This document shows, one piece after another, positions 18,401 to 25,550 of a DNA stretch of 64,000 nucleotides. Under the pieces are notes generated by a model. The model did no database searches and had not been told where the DNA came from. It saw nothing but the letters and a program-made list of their open reading frames with translations. Source of the stretch: Methylomonas rapida (lineage in GTDB: Bacteria; Pseudomonadota; Gammaproteobacteria; Methylococcales; Methylomonadaceae). The stretch spans positions 1,426,001-1,490,000 of the forward strand of contig NZ_CP113517.1 of the NCBI RefSeq assembly GCF_024360925.2. The letters run 5' to 3'. Position 1 is the first letter of the stretch. Each line of letters opens with the position of its first letter. The translations under genes were made by a program, and so were the position numbers.

Positions 18401-18973
18401 AGTGCCGGCTTTGGCGATTTCGTTGCCGTAATACCAATTCAGATAATTCGCGCGCTGGGCAGTGGTGGTAACATTAGAAGGCAAAGTAAGATTGGTGGTA
18501 TAGGCAATATTAGACGCAAAACATTTGGTTCCGATGGTATTGCCTGACTTATAGCCGAAAAAGTTGCTGGGTATGGTGGTGCCATAGGTTACCGGGTTAG
18601 TCACCGTCACCGTGCAACGGCCTCTACTGTTATTCCAAGACCCGCCCGCATTCTGGCATTTAGTTCTGGTATTCAAAGAGGTATCAACTTGTGTGCCGGT
18701 GGTTGAATTGGGCAGCGAATTGGCATCGCAGTTGGCACCCGTAGGATAAGTCGTCACCGGGTTGTAATCAGAGCCCGAGGCATTGATCGTCAGGGCTTCC
18801 GCCATGGACATCGAGTTATCCAGCATCAGCATCACATTGGGCTTGACAGAACTGGTCAAAAACAATGGTGATTGGGCGACATCAGCATGTGCCATGGCAC
18901 TGAACAAGAAAAAAACTAACAGCGTGAATTCAAGTCGGCGAGATATCGGGCGCTTGTAAAAATAGAATGCCAT
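15452..18973 (-). pseudogene. pilY1: pilY1, interrupted by an in-frame TGA
   Basis: Signal peptide at residues 1-31, then a VWA-like region with LMLDNSMSM (MIDAS), and a long variable N-terminal part. The first frame stops at 16721-16723 right after VGSLGGGGK. The same frame resumes with VFALDVTDPDAFG, which in PilY1 normally follows directly after a Gly. The C-terminal beta-propeller then runs to 15452 and includes a calcium loop DLNNDGKVDDND. The stop replaces a codon that could be GGA by one base change. Total reading length is 1,174 codons, normal for PilY1, the calcium-dependent pilus tip adhesin and assembly factor. The stop could be a real mutation, a sequencing error, or split the product in two; a GTG right after the stop could restart. 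Confidence 0.85.
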
Positions 18974-19018
18974 GAGGCCTCCCTGAAAAGAAACGAGAAT
19001 GCTATACCTTGGAATACA

Positions 19019-19585
19019 TCAGGGTGCATCTACTTGATAAATGGATTGCAGCATCACCAGCGAATCGGCGGTACCGCCGCTAGCCCGTGCAGTGATGCGA
19101 AAATTACGGCGCTGATCGACCGCTGGACATGGTGTCGCGGGGGATGCACAGGTGAGGCCCATATCTTCGATGATATATCGTGGGTTGGTACTTATATCGG
19201 CTAAGGCCCCACTATAATGTACCGCTTGCGTATTCCAATCGATGCTGTTCCAGATAGGGGTAGTTTCCTGTACACCATCACAATTGACATCACGTGATTG
19301 GTAAAAACCAGTAGGATTAGGGGCTGTGGCTGGGCAAGCTGAAATGGTTGTGGTTTCTGCAGCCGCCTCGCCAGCATTTAATGCCGATTCTGCCGCCTGA
19401 AAAGCCAGATTCCGATCCCTCATGTTACCAGCCATTTTTTCGTCTAGCCCGGTGACTCTAACCGCCGTAGTGCCAATCAGCGTCAGCAGCAGCAGCATGA
19501 TAAGACTGATAGCCAGAACTACGCCGGCTTGGTACTTATGCCTCGAGAACGAGCCCTTCCAATCGCTCATGCATCGATTAAACAC
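19019..19585 (-). CDS. pilX: minor pilin assembly protein PilX
   Basis: The protein has 188 residues. The N-terminal hydrophobic helix GVVLAISLIMLLLLTLIG is followed by the PilX_N hallmark EKMAGNMRDRNLAFQAAESALNAGE, then a small globular domain with cysteine pairs. It sits between pilW and pilY1 as in the canonical operon. PilX works with PilV, PilW and FimT/FimU as the minor-pilin complex that primes pilus assembly and carries PilY1. Confidence 0.88.
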   Translation of the reverse strand: MFNRCMSDWKGSFSRHKYQAGVVLAISLIMLLLLTLIGTTAVRVTGLDEKMAGNMRDRNLAFQAAESALNAGEAAAETTTISACPATAPNPTGFYQSRDVNCDGVQETTPIWNSIDWNTQAVHYSGALADISTNPRYIIEDMGLTCASPATPCPAVDQRRNFRITARASGGTADSLVMLQSIYQVDAP

Positions 19586-19597
19586 GCGTTATCCTCC

Positions 19598-20662
19598 CTA
19601 TGAATTCAGCCGATTACGGACGGCTAAGGTCGAGGTAAAAATTCTTCTGAGGCGGCGATCAACTGGAGTGGTCGTTGTGCCATTGAAGGTATAGGCGAGT
19701 GGCCGCGAAGCCAGATTGTCATCTCGCGAGGCAACCAGCACGCTAACCCGTGCGCTGATCACATTTTCAATGTTAACCACGCTATTAGCTGGGACGTAGT
19801 AGTTGGCTGTTCCATCGGCATCGGTATCTTCCCCGTAAAGAATTTGAAAATCTTCGATGTCTTCCAGTAACTCAACCGGATTTGAGCCGTTGACGACTGC
19901 CTTGGCGTTGTCAAGTCGCCACAGGGCGGGCCTCCCTGAAGCGCCGGTACGAATAAAGTAGCTATAGGAACGAAACACGAAAATTTCTGCATCGGCACCA
20001 TATACTTTACTGAGCTTCGGGCTGGTATTCTGATTATTGGCGTGAGCGATGGTTTGCTTTCCGGCACCAGAGGAAGCGCTGGTGGCAACAAAAACATCCG
20101 CAGCATTACAATCCGAAATTAGCAGCGTGTCATATTGATTAATATTGCAAGTATTGGCGGCGGGGATTTGAATATTGGCATTGTCGGATGCCATATTTCC
20201 GGTTAGGTATCCACCACAGCTATCGGCGTATTGAACAGTGACTGCATCGGTGTTGGCAACGCATTGATTTGCCCCGGAACAGGCATTGGCATTCCAGCTA
20301 GTCGAAATGTTGTTATTGCCGACGATGGCATTCAAATTGGTAAAGGGATTTACCGCCGGATTCGGATTAGGGGATTGCGGGGAAGCATCGATTGCCGGAG
20401 TTACCGAACCGAGCGATGCACACCCCAGATAGCCCGCCATGCGAAGATCCCTGCTGATAAACTCCATCGCAAATCTGCCATTCTCCTGCAGCCTGGAAAG
20501 ATTTTCCTGCATTCGATAAGTTTGCCGACTATTTATAAAAATCTCCAAAACGCCGCCGAGCAGGAACGCGCCAATCAACAGGGCAATCATGATTTCCACC
20601 AGCGTCAGACCGGATTGCCGATGCAATGACTGACTCTGACCTGCCACAAGCAGTCCCCTCAT
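19598..20662 (-). CDS. pilW: minor pilin PilW
   Basis: The protein has 354 residues. A class III leader ends at SG before LTLVEIMIALLIGAFLLGG. The conserved PilW stretch RMQENLSRLQENGRFAMEF follows at about residues 52-70, then ISRDLRMAGYLGC. The long C-terminal domain matches PilW length. Its start overlaps the pilV stop by 4 bases, so translation is coupled. Confidence 0.88.
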   Translation of the reverse strand: MRGLLVAGQSQSLHRQSGLTLVEIMIALLIGAFLLGGVLEIFINSRQTYRMQENLSRLQENGRFAMEFISRDLRMAGYLGCASLGSVTPAIDASPQSPNPNPAVNPFTNLNAIVGNNNISTSWNANACSGANQCVANTDAVTVQYADSCGGYLTGNMASDNANIQIPAANTCNINQYDTLLISDCNAADVFVATSASSGAGKQTIAHANNQNTSPKLSKVYGADAEIFVFRSYSYFIRTGASGRPALWRLDNAKAVVNGSNPVELLEDIEDFQILYGEDTDADGTANYYVPANSVVNIENVISARVSVLVASRDDNLASRPLAYTFNGTTTTPVDRRLRRIFTSTLAVRNRLNS

Positions 20663-21132
20663 AGTTGAAAACTCATCTGAAAATTCGGGTCAGCATTATC
20701 GGTCAAGCCATCATGGTTATCGTCCCAATTAACGGTAACGGTAAAAACCCCGCCAGCGCTAGTAATCGTGGCAGCGCCCCCAGGTAAAGCGGTCGCCAGG
20801 GCGCTTTTCAACTCATACAGGTCGTTTTGCGCCATTTTTTCTGGGGAGCAGGTCGTGCTGACCTCGGTGCAATCCGCCTGCTGCGTTGCGGACGCAACCG
20901 CGGTAGAGGTGCTCAGGTAACTATTGCTTGCAGTAACATTGGCTCGCATACGATCGGCGATGTCATACGCAAGTTGAGTGGCCTGGCTGCGAAAATAGGC
21001 GCTCTGGTTATTTTTGAGATTGTTAGCTTGAAGTGCCGCCAACCCTAGCAAGCCAATAGACAACACCAAGGTGGCTACCAACACCTCTATTAGAGTAAAG
21101 CCGTTGTTTTTTCTCATGAGGATTAGGGACAA
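20659..21132 (-). CDS. pilV: minor pilin PilV
   Basis: The protein has 157 residues with leader MRKNNG before FTLIEVLVATLVLSIGLLGL and then the PilV motif QANNLKNNQSAYFRSQA. The frame begins at MSLILMRKNNG; the internal ATG giving MRKNNG is an alternative start. It overlaps fimT by about 10 bases. It belongs to the minor-pilin priming complex. Confidence 0.87.
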   Translation of the reverse strand: MSLILMRKNNGFTLIEVLVATLVLSIGLLGLAALQANNLKNNQSAYFRSQATQLAYDIADRMRANVTASNSYLSTSTAVASATQQADCTEVSTTCSPEKMAQNDLYELKSALATALPGGAATITSAGGVFTVTVNWDDNHDGLTDNADPNFQMSFQL

Positions 21133-21668
21133 GATGCTGCGTTTCCTACTGTAGTACTAGGTCTGCCTATCGCATTGACACTGATTGTTCGCGAGTTCGT
21201 GGTATTTTGAGTGTTATCGCAAAGCCGAAAAACTTCGCTAACCTGATTTTTACTCAAGCCTTCGGCCAGATAAGTCGCATAATCCTTGTAACTGCTATTG
21301 CCTGTCCTAAGGGTATAGCCCGTCGACAAAGCATCATAGGTTTTTAATAGGCAATCTTCCGTAGCCTCGCATAGCGTGCTGTTGGCATTATCATCAAATG
21401 CACCATTACCATTGAGATCGACAAATACATCCCAACCCGTTTCCCAGTGTTGGCTTGTAGTTCCTTTGCGCCGGATTGATATGGGGGCACTCCGTTTTAT
21501 GGCTTCGCTACGTGCATAATTCAGGCTAGAAACCAGTTCATTGGCGTAGGTTGTCAAGCGATTACTCCGCACAGTTCCGATGAAGCTTGGAACGGCCAAG
21601 CCCATAACAATTGCAGCGACGGTGACCGTTACCATCAACTCGATCAGAGTATATCCTTGGTATGACAT
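21123..21668 (-). CDS. fimT: GspH/FimT-type minor pseudopilin
   Basis: From MSYQGYTLIELM the protein has 181 residues; an upstream ATG at 21683 would add five residues and lengthen the leader. The prepilin site lies before YTLIELMVTVTVAAIVMGL. The GspH/FimT signature SSLNYARSEAIKR follows. It is the first gene of the operon, where fimT/fimU is normally found, and starts the set of pseudopilins that initiate type IV pili. Confidence 0.86.
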   Translation of the reverse strand: MSYQGYTLIELMVTVTVAAIVMGLAVPSFIGTVRSNRLTTYANELVSSLNYARSEAIKRSAPISIRRKGTTSQHWETGWDVFVDLNGNGAFDDNANSTLCEATEDCLLKTYDALSTGYTLRTGNSSYKDYATYLAEGLSKNQVSEVFRLCDNTQNTTNSRTISVNAIGRPSTTVGNAASCP

Positions 21669-21860
21669 TTCTTCGTGAAACATGAATAAAGGGGAAAGAG
21701 GATAAAACGCTAATCTAGGTTAGATGGCAATGCCATTATTTTCAACCTGTGCAATGACGCATTAATGGGTTATTGCATACTGCCATACGGATAGTCCATC
21801 TTGCCGCCCTCTGCAAAATCACCATGATACCCACTCAGCAATGGCTGCAGATGAAATCTG

Positions 21861-21876
21861 CCCGCCTAAAGGCGGG
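21861..21876. other. GC-rich hairpin between fimT and a PEP-CTERM gene
   Basis: CCCGCC-TAAA-GGCGGG is followed by GACTTAAACC. This resembles the subterminal hairpins of IS200/IS605-type elements and their relics, but no transposase or tnpB frame is near. I take it as a possible relic only. Confidence 0.3.
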
Positions 21877-21913
21877 GACTTAAACCTTGGATATTGAAGT
21901 TCAACCTTGCAAC

Positions 21914-21941
21914 GAAAAGCCCCGGATTGACCAGGGCTGTT
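21914..21941 (-). terminator. intrinsic terminator of the PEP-CTERM gene
   Basis: On the minus strand AGCCCTGG, a short loop and CCGGGGCT are followed by TTTTCG, directly after the stop at 21947. A GC-rich stem plus a T run fits a Rho-independent terminator. Confidence 0.65.
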
Positions 21942-21946
21942 TGCCG

Positions 21947-22735
21947 TTATACCCGTACGACTTTCTTGCGCCTAACGAATGAAAATCCAGCTAGACCAAG
22001 ACCAATAAGCGCAAATGAGTTTGGTTCGGGTACCGAGAAAGATGATGGAGCAAGGGGTGTTTCAGTAAAAACGATGACATCTTGGCTCTTATTCCGCGCA
22101 CCGTCGTTTAAATATGTGAGAGTATAGTTCCCGGTATTATTAGCAGTAGCTAATTGACTTAACCAATTATTGGCTAGACTGACAAAAGCTAATGATGAAT
22201 CTTTAACCCTGAAATTCTTGTCGGTACTATCGATTATAAAACTTCCAACAGCACTGGGCGTACCATAGGCAATTTCCCAAATCGCTAGTTGAAAAGCTGC
22301 CGACTCGATTGTTGTGTCAATGAAACTGTAGACTTGATTGGCTAATTGAATCATTTTATCGACCCGTATCTGTCCGGGTGTTTCGGGACGTAATTTAGAT
22401 AATTCGGTAGCGAGGTCGCTGGCAGTCGCAACGTCATAGATAGTGCTACCATTGCTCATCCAATGATAAATATCCACGCACCATGCATTGAATTGGCCAC
22501 TTGACGAAAAGTCATAGTCTATATTGTTCGTGGTGAAACTGTTTCCACCTATCGATACACCAACGAAACTGTTATGTGAATTGGGATTGGGGGCGATAGC
22601 ACCTGTGATGTAACCAACTTGACCACTACCAAAATCGGCCGATTTGGCATAGGTTACGTCAATAGTTGCCGCCATTGATGATGTGCTTGCAACACCTATT
22701 AATGCAACGAGCGGTAAAAAGTATCTCTGCTTCAT
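21947..22735 (-). CDS. PEP-CTERM sorting-domain protein
   Basis: About 262 residues from MKQRYFLPLVALIGVAS, a good signal peptide; the longer frame upstream lacks one. The mature part includes FNAWCVDIYHWM, FQLAIWEIAYG and FSVPEPNSFALIGLGLAGF, ending in RRKK: the full PEP motif, hydrophobic helix and basic tail. The domain pattern (a single Cys in a WCVDI motif, followed by an AIWEI motif) recurs in secreted PEP-CTERM proteins of unknown function. It is processed by exosortase, which is not in this window. It lies between the pilus operon and the second MITE. Confidence 0.8.
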   Translation of the reverse strand: MKQRYFLPLVALIGVASTSSMAATIDVTYAKSADFGSGQVGYITGAIAPNPNSHNSFVGVSIGGNSFTTNNIDYDFSSSGQFNAWCVDIYHWMSNGSTIYDVATASDLATELSKLRPETPGQIRVDKMIQLANQVYSFIDTTIESAAFQLAIWEIAYGTPSAVGSFIIDSTDKNFRVKDSSLAFVSLANNWLSQLATANNTGNYTLTYLNDGARNKSQDVIVFTETPLAPSSFSVPEPNSFALIGLGLAGFSFVRRKKVVRV

Positions 22736-22990
22736 ATTGTATCCATGCATAATTGACATCCTCATACCAGCATTAACCGCGCCACAACTTGATCGATGCA
22801 TGCGCGGTTTTAGGCGAATCGCATAAAATCATGATTTTGCTTATGATTTATTTTGACATGCATCACAAAAACACATGATGTGAACAGCCCAGCACCATAA
22901 CAAGCATGCAATCTGCCAAAGATGTCACGTTGTGATGCCGAGCTTGTCATGCGGGTAGCATGTAAAAGATAACTTGATAAATATACATAT

Positions 22991-23089
22991 GAGGGACTTG
23001 CAAAATTATAAAATTTCCCGCAAAAATCACTATATCTAGTGGTTTTTTAAATATGTCGATTACTAATAGTGGTATTTTGCAAGTCCCTC
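22991..23089 (-). mobile_element. 99-bp MITE-like palindromic repeat, copy 2
   Basis: Terminal inverted repeats GAGGGACTTGCAAAAT / ATTTTGCAAGTCCCTC are perfect and extend outward by TAT/ATA. The inner palindrome is CACTATATCTAGTG. Reverse-complemented, it matches copy 1 (14822-14920) over its length with scattered changes. The rest of the 22736-23276 interval shows nothing else. Confidence 0.75.
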
Positions 23090-23276
23090 ATAGGTCTTTT
23101 TGCATTGGATCAAGAAATGGCCAATTCACAATTCAGCTGATAAAGGCAAAGCGTGTACAGTAAATGATCCGCTGCTTCCGTTAATAACATCTCATTTTTC
23201 TGGATACCTAAGGACTATGCTTTTTTTGAATCAGGCCGCAATATCTTAAAAGAAATGCCAAAAAACGAGGTTTATA

Positions 23277-23567
23277 GTGTTTAAAGTTGAAAGGATTTAT
23301 TGCCAATGCAATTTCAAAACGGGTTCAAATGAATGGTTTTTTGTTGCCAGAGAAGGAGTGTTTGGCCCTTACGGCAGCAAAGTTATCGCACAAAAAGCAC
23401 TCAGTGAAATGATCAAGCATTGCATTGATAACGCAGACGATGGTGGCAGAAATCAACTAAACACTACCAAGCTAAGCCTTGTTCCGGATGACAAGTTTGA
23501 GCCTAAAAAGAAACCACAACAAGAAAGTAAATCCAAATCTAAGTCAAGCGGACATTGGATATACTGA
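23277..23567 (+). CDS. small hypothetical protein with an AREG-GPYGS pattern
   Basis: The protein has 96 residues with a GTG start. The core WFFVAREGVFGPYGSKVIAQ followed by an Ala/Leu helix is a pattern I associate with small uncharacterised proteins of Gammaproteobacteria. The tail is Lys/Ser-rich and probably disordered. It precedes the replication origin region. No function can be given. Confidence 0.55.
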   Translation: MFKVERIYCQCNFKTGSNEWFFVAREGVFGPYGSKVIAQKALSEMIKHCIDNADDGGRNQLNTTKLSLVPDDKFEPKKKPQQESKSKSKSSGHWIY

Positions 23568-23757
23568 GCAAAGCAAACATTTAGTGGACGCTCCAACAAA
23601 TTCCGTCAGCCATCCGCCATTAACCAGACACTCGAAATGTGGCTAAATGGGGCAGAAATGGGTCGTCACAAGACGACCAAGCGCGTTCCGAACAAGCCCA
23701 GTGACAACCACCTCACTAGCATTCGTTTCAAAAACTAAATCCTTGCCATCACCAGGC

Positions 23758-23792
23758 TATATATAGATTAAAAATAGATTATATATAGATTA
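23758..23792. repeat. AT-rich direct repeats beside the iterons
   Basis: TATATATAGATTA occurs twice with AAAATAGATT between. An AT-rich tract about 80 bp from an iteron array is what a duplex-unwinding element in an iteron plasmid origin looks like. The interval 23568-23757 has only short frames; one of about 60 codons follows the upstream gene's TGA in the same frame. Confidence 0.6.
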
Positions 23793-23874
23793 GCACCCTC
23801 AAATTTCAGCACAATAAAATCGCTGAATCCCACGAATAGCATGGCCTGCAGCGATTTCACAATTTACCCGAAGC

Positions 23875-24068
23875 GTCGGTCTAATGCCGTGTCAAACGTC
23901 GGCCTAATGCCGTGCTTTTTGTCGGTCTAATGCCGTGCCCGTCGGTCTAATGCCGTTACCTTGTCGGCCGAATGCCGTGCCTCCGTCGGTCTAATGCCGT
24001 ATCCGCGTCGGCCTAATGCCGTATCGAGTGGCTTCGGCCAACCCAAAATAGCGTCGGTCTAATGCCGT
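23875..24068. other. oriV: iteron array, probable vegetative origin (oriV)
   Basis: Eight 16-bp iterons of consensus GTCGGYCTAATGCCGT start at 23875, 23898, 23921, 23941, 23963, 23985, 24007 and 24053. Spacing is 20-23 bp, near two helical turns. The gap of 46 bp before the last equals two periods, as if one iteron had decayed. They abut the 3' end of the TrfA-like initiator gene, so initiator binding and origin are side by side. This is the main evidence that the window comes from a replicating plasmid. Confidence 0.85.
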
Positions 24069-24074
24069 GCTTTT

Positions 24075-24944
24075 TTAGAGCTGCTGGTCGCCCAGAAAAC
24101 GTTGTTGACTGGGCGTCGGTTGGCGTTTGATTTTCACCATATCATCAGCGAACTCAAAGCTAGCCAAAGTGCCAATACTCACCAAGGCCTCCAACGCTTT
24201 ACCCAGCCGATACTTGAAATCACGCAGGGTTTTCGCGCCACTACCGCTCAGCCGGTGAATGGTGGTAATTTTCATCGGGAACGGAGCAGCATGGGACGAC
24301 AGAAAACCATGCAACCATAAGGCCAAGGGTTGTTTGCGTAATTTCTGCCGCTGCTCGAATTCGATGTAGGTATAGCCCTCCTCGAACAGACGCAGCATGG
24401 ATTCGGTCAATTCCACTACGTAACGCTGCGTCCGTTCATCACGGTAATAGCGCAAGAAGCCTTTTTCACCGAAGGCATCCCGGCCGTGAAAGGTGATTTC
24501 GACAAAGGCGCCGCCCAAGCGGGCCATCGCTTCTTTCAGCCATTCGTGTTGGCTTTTGCCGCTACCGCGCCCCAATGCCGACAACAGGGCATGGGCGCTG
24601 AAGGTCACGCTAAATCCCGGTAATTGTTGCCGGGACAAATGCACGATCTGCATCCAGACATCGAGGTCCGATTGATTGAGCTGTATACCGAGGTAACGAA
24701 CCTCAATGCCATCGACCGCAGCCAACAATGTTCGTTTTTTGTAGGCAATGCGCTCCTTGCCTTGGATGCCGGCGAACAATGCGCTCCGCAAACAGGCATT
24801 AGGCGTACCGCGGATTGCCGTCGGCCAGTTGGGCAAAGACGTCAAGGGTTCGACAACCCGCAATTTGGCTTTTTTCCGTTCCGTCAGAGACTGAAAACGT
24901 TCGGTGAGATTGTCCAGCGAATGGTTTGTGCTATTTCTATCCAT
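24075..24944 (-). CDS. trfA: TrfA-family plasmid replication initiator
   Basis: The protein has 289 residues. After a charged N-terminal region it shows the TrfA pattern: LPNWPTAIRGTPNACLRSAL (about 44-63), RIAYKKRTLLAAVDGIEVRY, LNQSDLDVWMQIVHLSR, a winged-helix first domain, and a second domain with LPLALWLHGFLSSH-like residues (about 200-215). TrfA binds iterons in RK2-type origins and loads the host helicase. Iterons lie directly downstream. A start at 24944 follows the lipoprotein gene by 10 bases, so the two may be co-transcribed. Confidence 0.88.
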   Translation of the reverse strand: MDRNSTNHSLDNLTERFQSLTERKKAKLRVVEPLTSLPNWPTAIRGTPNACLRSALFAGIQGKERIAYKKRTLLAAVDGIEVRYLGIQLNQSDLDVWMQIVHLSRQQLPGFSVTFSAHALLSALGRGSGKSQHEWLKEAMARLGGAFVEITFHGRDAFGEKGFLRYYRDERTQRYVVELTESMLRLFEEGYTYIEFEQRQKLRKQPLALWLHGFLSSHAAPFPMKITTIHRLSGSGAKTLRDFKYRLGKALEALVSIGTLASFEFADDMVKIKRQPTPSQQRFLGDQQL

Positions 24945-24954
24945 GACGGCCGCC

Positions 24955-25419
24955 TCACTTCTTCAAGCTGCCGGGATTGCAGCCATGACTCAGAACGTTG
25001 TGCGGGTTAGTCATTGTTCTGACTAACGCCTGCTCCACCGGCGTCATATCGAGCTGGTGATGGCAATATTTTCGCCAGGCGCGTTCGATGGCCAATGTAT
25101 CGTCATTCGGGCTATCTGATATGTGGGAGGTGCTGACATTAAGGACATGCCCCGCTGCGTCGTCACTTGCCACGTAACCGCCAAGCGGCTGATCGGCTTG
25201 CCTGACGACGTGTTCAATCGATGAAGACCGTAATACCGAACCGCCCAATCCACCTGTCTGCCAAGCATTATCCAGGCGCCAGGGTTGTTCGGGTTGAACC
25301 GGCACAATCGATTCGATGACGGTCTCACTTATGGCAGCATCGGGCCGATTTAGCGAAGTACAGGCCGTGCCACATATTGCGGACACAAGACAGTGGATTG
25401 CGAGCGATTTGGATTTCAT
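24955..25419 (-). CDS. hypothetical lipoprotein
   Basis: The protein has 154 residues. The N-terminus MKSKSLAIHCLVSAICGTAC ends in a lipobox-like CGTAC, suggesting an outer-membrane lipoprotein. The C-terminal part contains RAWRKYCHHQLDMTPVEQAL and two further Cys/His residues. A GGAG lies just before the start, inside a GAGCTCC/GGAGCTC dyad (25421-25449). It is divergent from traI and upstream of trfA. I do not recognise the family; a role in transfer is guessed from position only. Confidence 0.6.
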   Translation of the reverse strand: MKSKSLAIHCLVSAICGTACTSLNRPDAAISETVIESIVPVQPEQPWRLDNAWQTGGLGGSVLRSSSIEHVVRQADQPLGGYVASDDAAGHVLNVSTSHISDSPNDDTLAIERAWRKYCHHQLDMTPVEQALVRTMTNPHNVLSHGCNPGSLKK

Positions 25420-25479
25420 GGGAGCTCCAGGGCTAATTTTTAGGAGCTCGTTACACTAAACACTCTTTTGCGAGGCCTG

Positions 25480-25515
25480 CTTGCAGCTGACGTCGAATTC
25501 GTCGTCAGCTGCAAG
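25480..25515 (+). promoter_or_regulatory. perfect dyad in the traI leader, shared with traF
   Basis: CTTGCAGCTGACG and CGTCAGCTGCAAG form a 13-bp perfect inverted repeat around TCGAATTCGT. It ends 35 bases before the traI ATG. About 30 of 35 positions match the traF-leader element at 9092-9126 in gene orientation. In RNA it would be a very stable hairpin; in DNA it is a typical dimer-sized site. Confidence 0.7.
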
Positions 25516-25550
25516 CGACGATTGAAAAATTCCCGGCAAGATGCGGCGTT

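Noticed and set aside
23875-24068. CRISPR array
   Set aside because: The repeats are 16 bp with 4-7 bp gaps and no cas genes; the regular two-turn phasing beside trfA fits iterons.
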